A stretch of DNA of 64,000 nt, from positions 394,435,217 to 394,499,216 of the forward strand of contig CM062294.1 of NCBI GenBank assembly GCA_031216915.1. Reading direction: 5' to 3'. The position numbers were made by a program, and so were the translations under genes. Source of the DNA: Pictodentalium vernedei (Eukaryota; Mollusca; Scaphopoda; Dentaliida; Dentaliidae). This document shows, piece after piece, positions 32,791 through 44,252 of this stretch (its first letter is position 1; every line of letters starts with the position of its first letter). The notes under the pieces are model-generated. The model was not told the DNA's origin. It did not search any database and saw nothing but the letters and a program-made list of their open reading frames with translations.

Positions 32791-33009
32791 TTTGAAGATA
32801 TGGGTGTTCAACAGTGGCTGGTGTCACTTGAAGTACATGCATCCGTTTTGGGTCCATTTCAAGATCAGCAGAAACACTAAACCTACGGGAAGTAAAATAT
32901 CCTTGTATGTTCTCATAATTTCTAAAAAAAAAAACCCATTGAGAATAACAGAGTATAATGCGAATTCATAATACATTTCATAAAACTCTATAATTCTCAG
33001 CCCTTTAGC

Positions 33010-33120
33010 GAGAATAGAAGGTGACCCTTCCAAAAGAAATTTATTGAATAACTAAACATTTTCATTTTTTGCCTCAAAAATATAGCTCATGACCTCCACA
33101 TTGGAACGAAGTCATGTTTT
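33010..33120. mobile_element. Fragment of palindromic MITE
   Basis: Contains CATTTTTTGCCTCAAAAATA and the arm continuing to ACATTGGAACGA. A matching terminal fragment with TAACCCTTTACCCAACATG is at 33492-33552. Confidence 0.45.
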
Positions 33121-33389
33121 TTTTGTGAGTCACAGTGATAACGATGACCCGAAATTTTTTTTGCTGCCAAGCTGATTTTTTTATTTGGAGCCAAAACATT
33201 TTTTTTGGTGCCATTAGAAAATTTTTAGTGCCGAATGAAATCTGATTGTAGTGAAAACAAAGTAACAGTGTATTGTTCTTTTAGTGAAACTCAAAGGACG
33301 ATATTTTAATTTAGTACCACCTCGATCTTTTAAGTACTTTAAGTGCAAAAAAACATAATGATAAACATATAGCTTATAGAAACTAAAAC

Positions 33390-33392
33390 TAA

Positions 33393-33431
<39 letters not shown>

Positions 33432-33432
33432 A
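33390..33432. repeat. (AAAT)n microsatellite
   Basis: About ten uninterrupted AAAT/TAAA units. Confidence 0.95.
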
Positions 33433-33596
33433 GTAAAAAACTATTATTAACATTTACAAAATAATTTCTTGATTATTATTTACTCATTGTTTAACCCTTT
33501 ACCCAACATGAAAAGCAGACGACACTTGCAAACAAAATTCTTGAATAACTAATTTGTTAGCTCATCTTCACAAAGTCAAGCTGAGCTAATCGCATC

Positions 33597-33700
33597 GCTC
33601 TTCGTCCGTCCGTCCGTCCGTCCGTCCGTCCGTCCGTCCGTCCGTCCGTCCGTCCGTCCGTCCGTCCGTCCGTCCGTCCGTCCGTTCGTCCGTCCGTCAG
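33597..33700. repeat. (TCCG)n microsatellite
   Basis: About 24 units of TCCG with few interruptions, directly after an AGCTCATCTTCACAAAGTCA motif that resembles the start of the 26468 array. Confidence 0.95.
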
Positions 33701-33859
33701 TCGTCCGTCAACACCATGTGCTGGTCTTCTCCTCCAAAACCACTGGGCCAATTCAAGTGAAAGTTTGTGTGAGTGATGGTCCCGAAGGGGCATTGCATAT
33801 TTGTTCAACTCAACATGCCCAGCCTCATAGGGACGGAGTGGGGGAAAATGCTCCAAAAT

Positions 33860-35420
33860 ATTTTTAAAATCTTCTCCTCATGAACCAGTGTGTACAATGA
33901 CTTGATATTTGTTATGGAGCTTCCTTTTGAGGTCTAGAATCAAATTCGTTCAAACGAAGTTCGTGAAGCAATATTTGGCTTTGTAATGGGAGGGGTAAGA
34001 TTTTTGGCCCCACCCAAAATTTCTATTTTCTGAATCGATGGTCCGGTTTGAACCAAATTTGGTATGTGGTATTATTGGGTCATAAGTACTTGACTCATGC
34101 AAAAAAAAAAAAAAATTCCTGCATCCCCCATGGGAACCGTGGGAGCTAAAAGTAGAAATATTTTCAAACGCCCATATATTGATATTGATATATTGATATA
34201 TTTATTCACCAGTATACCCATATTTACCAAACCACACGGAACAGAGCGCTGTTATTTGGTATGAAGCATCCCTAGGACCAGTAGAAATGAATGGGAAAAA
34301 AATATTGCCATCGGTTATGTTAGGGTGTTCTGTAATGGGCATCGAAAAAATGCTGAGTCAGCATATTTGCCAAAATTATAAAAAAATCTTTTCTCCAGAA
34401 CCAATCATCAGAATCCTTTGATATTCGGTATACAGCATTCATAGCGGGCGCAGATACAAGTTTGTTAAAATAAAGCCCATTGGTTCATATTTGGGCTCAA
34501 TACAGGAGCCCGAATTTTTAACTTAGGGTAATATGGGGAATATTCTTTAAAATTCTTCTTCTTCAGAACCACCAGTCAGAATCTTTTAATGTTTGGTATA
34601 CATCATTGTCATGAGTGTCAGATTCACGATTGTTCAATCCAAGTCCCTCGGTTAATATTTGGGCCCAAATTTGAACTTTGTTCCACATGGGGGGATAATT
34701 TTTAAAAATATTCTTCTTCCGATCCACCAGTCAGAATGCTTTCATATTTGGTATGCAACATCTCTAGGGGGGTCAAATTCAAGTTTGTTCAACTCAAATC
34801 CCTAGGTATATATTTGGGCTCGCTATGGTAGCCCAAATTTTTACTGAGTGCGATATGAGGAAATTTCTTTAAAAATCTTCTTTTTCAGATCCACCAGTCG
34901 GAATGCTAATGCTTTCATATTTGGTATACAACATCTCTGGGGGTGGGGGGAGGGGTTCAGATTCAAGTTTGTTCAATTCTAGTGCCAGGGTTAATATTTG
35001 GGCTCCATATAGGGACCTGAAATTTAACTTAGTACAATATGAGAGAATTTCTTCAAAAATCTTCTTCTTCAAATCCACTTGTCAAAATGCTTTCATGTTT
35101 GGTATACAACATCGGGGGGGGGGGGGGGGGGGGTGGGGGGTGGGGTGGGGGGGGGGGGTCAGGTTCAAGTTTGTTCAAATCGGATACGTAGGTTAATATT
35201 TGGGCTCGCTATGCGCCAAAATATTAACATAGTGCAATATGAAGAAATTTCTTTAAAATGTCTCTTCTTCAGATCCAACGGTCAGAATGCTTTCATAGTT
35301 GGTACACAACAACTCTAGGGAAATCAGATTCAACTTTGTTCAAATCGAGAGCCTGGGTTAATATATGGGCTCCTATAGGAGCCGGAATTGGCCATGTTGC
35401 TGAAGAATTAAGAAATTTGT
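33860..35420 (+). repeat. Tandem array, ~160-200 bp unit, about seven copies
   Basis: Units share TTCTTCAGATCCACCAGTCAG, AATGCTTTCATATTTGGTAT, CAAGTTTGTTCAA and TTAATATTTGGGCTC. Starts near 34387, 34555, 34719, 34878, 35061 and 35259, with a more diverged unit near 33873. One unit contains the G-run at 35114. Confidence 0.85.
35114..35159 (+). repeat. Long G-run (quadruplex-prone)
   Basis: Forty-six bases that are almost all G with single T interruptions. Expected to form G-quadruplex structures and to be error-prone in sequencing. Confidence 0.85.
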
Positions 35421-35694
35421 CTTTAGTACCCTTCTTGAGGTGTGTAACTAAGATTAATCCACATAGGTTGTATCAAGGGCTTCATAGGGGAGCTCTACAT
35501 TTGACGTTATGATCAACTGAAGAAAAGGCATGATGCCCGAATTATTTTTGTCTCTCCTGAGGGACTCAAGGATTGACAGTATATCCTATGGAGATGGATT
35601 GCTTAATGCAGACTCATTCTTGAACTATATTGTGTTCTGTTCAAGATGAGTTCTGTTCAAGATGAGCGCTTCTGGCTCCGTGGGTCCTCTTGTT

Positions 35695-35872
35695 TCATTT
35701 TTTGTCTCAAACACATAGGTTATGACCCCTCTTTGGCACGAGCTCGTTCCAAAGAGGGGTCATAACCTATGTTTTTGCGACACAAAATGAAAAAAAATTA
35801 ATGAAAATTAATTGGCGATTTTTATGAATACCGCTGGCCGGTTTCGACCGTTACGTTGGGTAAAGGGTTACT
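35695..35872. mobile_element. Palindromic MITE copy
   Basis: Central palindrome around GGCACGAGCTCGTTCC with arms GTTATGACCCCTCTTTGG and complement, ending TTACGTTGGGTAAAGGGTTA. Confidence 0.7.
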
Positions 35873-36730
35873 CGCTCCAAAGGTACTAGTAGTAAATATT
35901 TTATTATCTTGCAGAAGGATTATAAAAAAGATTATGCAAGATAAAAAAATAAAAAATAACAAGGAAATGTTATGTTAGGAATCAAATAAAGAAACCTTTT
36001 AATCCAGTGACCTGTAACAAAGAGCCAGTATTAAATCCGTAAGTTATAGATAACTTGACAGACGTGAATTCTATCTCGTCTGTGTCGTCAGGCAACGATT
36101 TTATCGAAAACGACGCACTGAAATAATAAATTACAAAATTTTCGAGACCTATCAAAAGTATATTTTGGGTGCCAGATTATTTAAGACAATACAGCCTCGG
36201 GCATTTTGCAGAAGTTGCAAACCGAATTAGTCGGGTCGTTAAAGGTTTGAACTTGGGAAAAAAAATAAGACTCTAATTTTGGTGCTATTCGATGCAGAAT
36301 AAGCTCACGAACAATATGTCCAAAATCCGCTAAAATCCAACACGGGGAAAATTTTTACAACTCTTTGAATTGGGGTGGTGCGTGCCATAAGTAGTACGCA
36401 CTTCAACGCAATTCTGGGGGATCAAGGGTGCCGGAAGCAGGGGGTGGGGGAGTACCCCCTTGCCCATGACTGGGGAGGCAATGGAGGCAGCGCGTGTCCC
36501 TTTTTTATGAAAATTACATTCGGTGAAAACACTTTACTTCCTGAAAACTATAACGGAGAACCCCTTGAGTATTCGTTTCAACGTATTTACGTGTACCAAT
36601 ACCAAATGAGGGTGTGGGGTGGGGGGTATCATGTATAATGACAGAGGCTGGGTGATAATTACTAAATGAAGAAGCTATATAATCGGTGGATGTGTGTTCT
36701 AAAATGTTCTTATGACATCACCACCATAGT
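35873..36730. other. Intronic sequence, no gene recognised
   Basis: No exon or RNA signal found; short ORFs are chance. Confidence 0.3.
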
Positions 36731-36734
36731 AAAA

Positions 36735-37140
36735 CAGGTGCCAGCAAGTGTTGTTACGGTATGACGTGTATCCGTCGTCCGATCTGCATGATGGGGGACA
36801 TCATCTTTGTTACTATGGCGGTACGTACGTAGCATGACCTGGTAAAGCTGGGGCGAATCGGGCGCATTCGGAGGGTATGTTCGTTTGGAACAGAGTATAA
36901 TTACCCGAAGCGGCCCAACAAGTTCCTCAGATTGCCCTCATGGACTGCCCTATTGAGTGGCGCGAAGCCCTATAGGGTCGTTAACCAAGTAAAATATTTC
37001 AGAGGATCTTTTTCGATTAGTCTGGAGTGTACTCCGGTAGAGAACATCCCAGTTCTTGGAGCAGAATCGGCGGGGTTTTTTTTGACTGTTTTTAGTATTT
37101 CCGGGCCTGTCCTGACCACCCTTGACTCTAGCATTTGATC
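36735..37140 (+). repeat. Diverged relative of the fold-back element arm
   Basis: GTGTATCCGTCGTCC, a CTATGG(C/T).GTACG block and TTCGGAGGGTATGTTCG follow in the same order as in the 17610-18156 arm. GGAGGATA-type repeats follow at 37900-38120, like the centre of that element, so an old copy may span to about 39.0 kb. Confidence 0.45.
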
Positions 37141-39323
37141 TTGTCCCAGTTACCTCTGTTGCCGAGCCATGTCCTTGACAGAGTAAATTCCGTCAGATCG
37201 CGCTATTCCCGTCCGGCCGTATATGACTGTACATTCCCTGGACCATGAGTGTGAAATTTGCCTACAAACTGTCTGTTTTTGTTTTTTTGTTTTTGGGGGA
37301 CTGAAGACTGGTGGTTGGGTAACAGTGATTGGTAATTATTGGGGAATGATGGTGACTTTTGAGGACTAGTTCTAGACCATTTCTTAGCTCCTATCTACTA
37401 GATAGGCAATGGGTTTGTGGCTTCTGGACAACTGTGCCACTGCCAAATTATCCCTCTCACTATCTCCTTCTAAAACTAATGCTTTCTGTCCTTCTACTAC
37501 TTTCTACCACCAATATATTATCCCCGATGATTATTACTGCTGCTATGGGTTCTGCTACCTGTCATGTACTAGAGTTGTCTACCATTACTACTGATTTGTA
37601 GCATTACCACAAGCCTGCTAACTATCCATAAACTTGCCTCGAATTCTGCTTAGACTAAGTTTCAATCATATTACTACTAAACCAGAATCAGCTTATACAG
37701 TTCCTTGATCGAGTGTATGTTGTTGTCATTACGTAAGAGGGACTGTCTATTGTTCGTACCAATATGTGCTTACGTGATAGTTAACAAAGTAACATTATAT
37801 TGACAAGACATGAGACATGCTTGAATGACCGAGACGCGCTTATATGTGTTAGGTCGCAATATGCCCCAAAACACAATGTACATTGGCACACAAGGATAGT
37901 TGGGGATACTAATAAAGGATAACCTATAGCTTTATTAGGACATTGGAGGATACTAGTGACATGATGTTGTAGTCCTGTGGGATAGTTATCGGAGGATACT
38001 GTGCCCAGAAGCCTCTATGACGCATACATGCTTGTCGAATGAGAGCATGAGGGCCATGTGGCAAGAGATCAACGGAGGATAACCTATAACCTCATCTGGA
38101 TAATGGAGGATAATGTCTGGTAGTCTTGTTCATATGACCATCAATAGAAGAGGGTAGTGGTTTTAGAAGTAGTAGACTAGGACTGATGGGACTTAGCAGT
38201 AGTAGTAATAACAAACAGTACTTAGTATCTTCGCTAGTGATAGGTTAGTAGAGGTTGGGACTATCCGCTGTAGTGATAGAATTTAGCACCGTACTGAGAT
38301 AATGGTAGCCACAAGCGTTGTAGTAGTTAACAGAGATAGTATAACAGGGGTAGAAAATAGTAGCAGGGATTGTAGGCATTAGTACGACTGGGCGGAGGAG
38401 GGGTGTGGGGGTGGTAGTAAGAGGATATCTGGCAGTTGAAGCTGTCTGGAAGCCATGAAACTATCGGCTATCTACCAGATGGAGCCAAGGGCTATCTAGG
38501 CGCTAGTCACCCACCAGTCCCCACACCATTCCCAAATGACTCGATCCTTTATCACACTTACCAGTTACCAAATATCGTCATGTGCCCCTGCTTTATATGT
38601 TGTTGAGGCATAGCTCAGTCTTTCAAGCATGTGCCACTTGTGCTTTGCTGGATAGATAGTTTGTGGTCACACATGTGCGAACGTGGTCAAGGAAATGTAT
38701 AGGCATATACGGGATGGGAAGAATGGAATAATCTGACTGGATCGTTTACGACTCAATCGAGGACAGGGGTCGGCACTAGAGACAGCTACAACAAGATCGA
38801 CGGCCAAGCGTATCTCAAACATACCAGGTGACGAAGAAAGAGTAACAAAACACCGATTTTACGAAGTTTTGGGCTTTTCGTTTCTGTCGGAGTACACCCC
38901 GGATCAATAAAACGTACCCTTGGACATACCCTACTTGGTATTCTACTCTGTAAAAAATAACCCAAGGCGGATATGGGATATGCTGATCGTTGGGTAATTT
39001 AGCATCGAATAACACAAAAATAAATTAGGTGAAATATTTGTCCGAGTTTGCCATAATTTTAATTTTCAGCTCATACAACTGGGCAAAATATACAAATATT
39101 ATTTTTCACGAATAACTCAAAAATTCTATTTTTTCTATAACACGGTCTTTAATAACTCCTTGTCGGGGCGAATCCAAAAAGCTCATTTCAAGGAGGAGTC
39201 ATATTATAAGATTCAATAGAATTATGAAATCGGACTTATTCTTCAGTGCGATTAGTTGTATGTGACACTGGGGTGCCATTGAGAACGACCAACTTCGAAA
39301 TATGATGTTTTGCTTTATTTCAG
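37141..39323. other. Intronic sequence with GGAGGATA(A/C) motifs
   Basis: Dispersed GGAGGATAC/GGAGGATAACC motifs at about 37917, 37945, 37992, 38082 and 38112 suggest the interior of an old fold-back element. No coding sequence seen. Confidence 0.3.
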
Positions 39324-39584
39324 GTTAAGGCCTATAGATTCTCAATATCTTGGCCAAGGATTTTACCAAATGGTACTATCGCGGGAGGGATTAACGAGAT
39401 GGGCGTGGCGTACTACAGCCGATTGATAGATGGAATTGTTGCCGCTGGTGTAGAACCAATAGTAACGCTTTATCATTGGGATTTACCACAGGCTCTCCAA
39501 GACCATGGAGGGTGGCTCAGTGAGAGCACGGTACAGCCATTTGTAGATTACGCAAGCCTGTGTTTTGAAAGATTTGGAAATAGG
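39324..39584 (+). CDS. GH1 exon, central part of the catalytic domain
   Basis: The exon is 87 codons, phase 0 to 0, between TATTTCAG and GTAAGC. It encodes YRFSISWPRILPNG, then INEMGVAYYSRLIDGIVAAG and PIVTLYHWDLPQALQDHGGW. These are diagnostic GH1 blocks and continue directly from the exon at 30855-30985. The next expected exon, with the acid/base 'TFNEP' motif, is not found before copy B or in 61.6-64 kb, so it should lie to the right of the window. Confidence 0.92.
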
Positions 39585-39692
39585 GTAAGCAAACCACTAC
39601 ATTAAACACGTTTCCAGGAGGAAATCCATAAATGTTTTTGAATGGACGAGGCGCTAGGTGTGAAAAGTCAAACATTCGTAGTTTAGAAAATT

Positions 39693-39930
39693 TTTAAACC
39701 ATTTATCTGACGTAACGACCATGTGCGACCAGCACTTTTCACTGAAGTTGCCATTCAAACTTTATTATCTTTTCAATTTTCGCCTCCAAAAATAATTATG
39801 AAACTCAATGGAGCGAACTCGTTCCTATGGGAGTGTCATGAGGTATATTTTAGAAATAAAACAGAAAATTCTTGGCTATTCATTATGTTCGCAAGACTCG
39901 TCCTCTGGTTGTGTTATGTAAAGGGTTAAA
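39693..39930. mobile_element. Diverged palindromic MITE copy
   Basis: Termini ACCATTTATCTGACGTAACG and TTATGTAAAGGGTTAAA with a degraded central arm (GGAGCGAACTCGTTCC). Confidence 0.5.
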
Positions 39931-39984
39931 ATTTTATCTAACTAATCAACCGTATCCACCCGTGTAATTTACAAATTGAGCAGT

Positions 39985-40165
39985 TGAAAAAATGAAATTT
40001 TCAAGTAACTTCAACACAACCATATCATGAGGCCTCTCATTGGCACGAGCTCGTCGGGCTCGTCCCAATGAGCGGGTCACACGATCTGGTTTTGCTGAAT
40101 TTTTGGAAAAAAAGTATTAAAATAACAAATTTTGATATATGTGTGTTTGGGTAAAGGGTTGGAGT
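39985..40165. mobile_element. Diverged palindromic MITE copy
   Basis: Central GGCACGAGCTCGTCGGGCTC palindrome, arms with ATCATGAGG/TCACACGAT, and a GGGTAAAGGGTTGG end. Confidence 0.5.
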
Positions 40166-40759
40166 GCTTATTCTTATATGCCCTACCCGCCGGCAGATCT
40201 GGTACTCGGAAGATTTTGTACTCAGTCGTCCAGAGTCTATTCGTCAGCCCAAACTCTTACCTGTAGAACGGCTTTAGACCTCAGGACGAAAACAATCATT
40301 CTTGCCACCCTTGCAGGCCTGCACATCATCGGCGAACGACCGTTTGGTTCGCCTCTCGCACTCCTCTGAAGAAAAATGTTTTGTACCCCCACATTACAAG
40401 ACTTCTGACAGATATTGATAAATTTTCAGAATAGCCCTATAAGTCTTCAGATGAAAGATGAAAAGAAATGAATTGTAGACTCATTACTTGGATAACAAGC
40501 TTTCGGCCTTCTTTGAATCCTTAATCAAGTGGAATCCATTCCTTTTGATAAAGGCTTCACAGAAGGCCGAAAGCCTGTGCTCTAACATGCCGTAAATGAG
40601 ACAGATATTGAGAAGATCTTCTGGTGCCGACTTTGGTATCCTTTGTTAATTCACCGGGAATCAGGCCCTACTTTTATAAAGACAGGAGAAGAAATTTTGT
40701 GATGGAATACACTGCTGGAGAGGACTCTAGAAGCTCTTTCCAGCTGCGTGGTTTTTTTT

Positions 40760-40890
40760 TGTTTTTTTTTATTGAGGGTTAACGACACTTTCGACAACCA
40801 GGGCCACTTTGTGTCGGAGAGTTTTACGGGTTCAGGACGTCGGAGAACCAGGAGAGAACCACCCAGTAGCGGCGAGTAACTGTTAGACTA
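40760..40890 (-). mobile_element. SINE-tail fragment
   Basis: Shares GGGTTAACGACACTTTCGAC, TGTCGG, GAGTTTTACGGGTTC and GAGAGAACCACCCAG with the 32600-32790 copy. Confidence 0.45.
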
Positions 40891-40899
40891 CTCTGATGT

Positions 40900-42676
40900 C
40901 CCATTATGAACACCAACCAAAAAAGTCCAAGAGCATTCAAGAACGATGGGAGAAAAGAACTCCTCGCATATTGGATGTGTTTGTAAAAAAAATGGACTAC
41001 CGCTAACTTATATCACTACGCCATGACTCCATACTTAAAATAACCAGCCCGATCCACTTATTTCAAGAGGGCGTATGTAATTTCGTACCCAAAACCATTT
41101 TGTACCAGAGTAATTTCGTACCCAATAAAAAATGCAATTTCGTAAAAAAATAAAGACAGTTGAAAAGAATGTCCGTGGCAATATTCCTCTCAATCTATTT
41201 GTCAATAGTATTTTTTGAAAACAAATAAGATTTTTAATGTTACGCACGTTTAGATTTAGCCGGAAACCATTCAGGAATGACACTAGTGTATAGAACAGTA
41301 AATTCTTCCTTCCCGTTCACTGATTCAGTCTTCTGTACCAAGCTTACAAGTCTCTATTTTATCAACTTCTTGATAAACTTGTGTCTGTTAATCCACCCAC
41401 ACCGGCTTTATGAATTATGTACCACACACTGGAAAAAAATCCGGGGCCCAGGCTTGGATCAGGAGTCAGAACGTATGAACATAGTATAAACAGGCTGTCA
41501 GGAGTTCATTGGGGGAGGCGGGGGAGGGGGTCCTACTAAACACCGAATGATGCCGAGGGATACTGAGGTCAAGCAGGGACGTGGCGACGGGGGTGGGGTG
41601 GGGGTGTCGACCCCCCAATCATGGCAAATAATTCCTGTGGTTGGAATTTCGGAGGGCAAGTCATGCACGAGTAGCTGGAAATTCAACTAATATCTGGATT
41701 TTAAAGCTTCTTTGGTAATGCTGATGTCTCCTTTACTTTCCAAAATTCCAACTTGGTTTCAAATCGGCAAAAATTCCAACTGCAACTATTTACAACTACA
41801 GTGTACGCAATATCGAGCTTCATAAGTATGCATGATGTCAATCGGCACGAGATTTCTATAGTACATTATTTATCGTAATAATAAACAAAAATCCTTGAAA
41901 TGCACTTCAAGAAAATCACATCAAGTAAAATGGTTATCTCGAGTTAATTCCATCATTCAGAGTTACAAAATGATGAAACATCGAAAATTGATCATTCCTG
42001 CATAAGATCTGATTTAATGTTAGGACAGCGTGAATTGCTCAAAGTTCTCAGCTTGAGCATTTGTTTTGTTCATATTCACTTCCCAGAATAATACCAAATA
42101 ATAATAACCTGATAATTCTATCATAAATGTGTTCGTATTTCAGTTACTAGAATCAATTTTATGCCCCCTTTCATGGCTTCATTTTCAAAATGTTTCTCGG
42201 TAGTGAATTTCCAACTATGGAAAGGGGCCGGGAGGGGAGTTCCCCCTCCTGGTCCTTCCCCTAGTTGGAAATTCTCTGCTCTACATCCCGCAATCGGAAA
42301 CCTCTAGCCACGTCCCTGAGGTGAATGAAAATGAGTAAGGATCGTTTAAAAGGTTTAAATTTATGTGCAGACATATAATTTAGTCCCTTGAAGCAATATA
42401 TACTACTCAAAGTTTGCTAAGCACCACATATTTGACACATCATTGTGAAATTTTCCTGTGACACATTTGCGATATTTTTGGTGGATATGATTGAGGAATG
42501 TATTTAGATGGTCACCAGTGTTTACATTAGCTCTCTTGACAGGCAGACTTTTCTTGACAGTTATGGAAAGCATGTACCCGTTGATTTCTATGATGTTTTC
42601 GTGTACTGTCTACATGACAATGACATGTCATGAGTATTCAGTCTTCATTTCAACACAAACCCTTGTGATTTAATGA
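40900..42676. other. Intronic sequence, no gene recognised
   Basis: No exon found. TACTCAAAGTTTGCTAAGCACC near 42412 could be an end of the following Tc1-like element. Confidence 0.3.
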
Positions 42677-43800
42677 TTGAATGTGCCGAATGCAAATGTA
42701 AGAAGACATTTGTCTGAAGCAGAAATGTGGTGGGCTGTAGGGATGGTGGAACAAGGGGCTGCCCATCGTCATGTTGGTGAGGCTCTTGGTGTGCACCATA
42801 CGGTGATCACCATACCCCGAGCAAGATATCAGCAGTATGGCACACCAGTCAGACGACATAGTGGTGGGAGAGACAGGGCAACATCTGCAGCTGAAGACCG
42901 GTTTTTGATCATTCAGGCCCGTAGGAACCGCTTTGACACAGCAACCCAGCTTTGCAGAGACCTTCAAAATGCATTCGGGGTAAATGATTCGACGCAGACT
43001 ATCCGGGAAAGGTTGCACGAAGGTGGTCTCCGATCGAGAAGACCATGTATTCGCATTCAGCTGTCCCGGAACCACCACCAGGCACGAAATGAATGGGCCA
43101 TGGATCACGTTGGATGGACCTGACAGATGAGTCAAGGAACTGCCTAAAGAACACAGATAGGCGTTCTAGGGTGTGGAGAAGACCAGGAGAGCGATTCCAT
43201 GCAGCCGACATTGCTGAGCATGACCGCTATGGTGGAGGGTCAGTAATGGTCTGTGGTGGCATCAGCTGCGATGGACGTACAGAGCTCTGTGTCCTTGGCT
43301 GTGGTACATTGACTACACAGCGGTATATTGATGAGATCCTGGATGCCCACGTCAGATTGTATGCAGGTGCAGTGGGTGATAGATTCATTCTGATGTACAA
43401 TAATGCCCGTCCTCATGTTGCCCATGCTTTCCGGGAGTACCGATAGAGGGAGGGTATTGAGCGTATGGACTGGCCAGCAAGGTTCCCTGACCTCAATCTA
43501 ATCGAACTTGTCTGCAATGAGTTGCAGCTTGCAATTTCAGTCCATCCAGTCAAACCAAGAAGTGTCCAGGAGCTGGGTGCCATGCTGGTCCAAGAATGGA
43601 ACAACATCCCACAAAGGACCATCTGGAACCTGGTTGGGAACATGAAAAGACCCACCGCCTCAAAACAATGGCGGGTTCTGGACCACTGGTCTAGAATCCG
43701 CAGACCGTTTTTTGATGATAGCCCAGAATTTTTTACTCGCGTTTGCCAACGATGGATCGATGGTCTGATCTGCGATGGGAACGTCGACAAAAATTTTTAA
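42677..43800 (+). pseudogene. Tc1-like DDE transposase (inactive)
   Basis: The N-terminal helix-turn-helix reads RHLSEAEMWWAVGMVEQGAA and RERLHEGGLRSRRPCIR. After a frameshift near 43120 the catalytic domain begins TDESRNCL, then GGSVMVCGGI. The second catalytic Asp block reads LMYNNARPH, where the usual Asp is Asn. A TAG at 43444-43446 precedes PARFPDLNLIELVCNELQ, which keeps the last acidic residue. Tc1 transposases cut and paste short inverted-repeat elements at TA sites. The frameshift, stop and lost Asp make it inactive. Its 3' end is duplicated on the far side of copy B. Confidence 0.85.
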
Positions 43801-44252
43801 AGTAAAAGATAAAAGTGAAGATGTACAATTTCGCCTTTTTTGAAAAAACGCGCGTTCACCACGAGTATTTGAACGTTAAAAGTGCGATCTAGGAGTCACA
43901 AAAAAACATGGGGGATTCAAGACCACTGTACATTTTTGTGAACAAGCGTGCGATTTAACACTGAATTCCACGTTGGTGAACGCATCGTGTACGTATGTTG
44001 TACATGTACAAAGTGGTTGGTAAATCCGCAATATATACCTACTGATAGTCAATTGTGAATACGTACATGAAAAGTTTTCGAAATTAACCCTTTCCAAAAT
44101 GATAGAAAAGGCAACCAAAATTGACTACCGAGCATATATGCTGTTGTAAGTTTAGTTGTAAAGTTTAACCCTATCCCATTCTGGTTGCATAAAAGTAGGT
44201 ACCGTCCAAAAAAACTCCAATTTTCTCAGAATTTGGAAAGTTTAGGTGACGA
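43657..44252 (+). repeat. Left copy of long direct repeat flanking Polinton B
   Basis: Matches 61637-62160 almost base for base, starting in the Tc1 transposase C terminus (CCTCAAAACAATGGCGGG). The left copy has about 85 bases (around 44045-44130) that are absent on the right. It ends TTTAGGTGACGA, where Polinton coding sequence begins. Confidence 0.85.

Noticed and set aside
33557..33856. An ORF encoding an RTDG repeat protein on the minus strand.
   Set aside because: It is simply the translation of the (TCCG)n microsatellite.
35079..35318. Glycine-rich ORF.
   Set aside because: It is the translation of the G-run at 35114-35159 within a tandem array.
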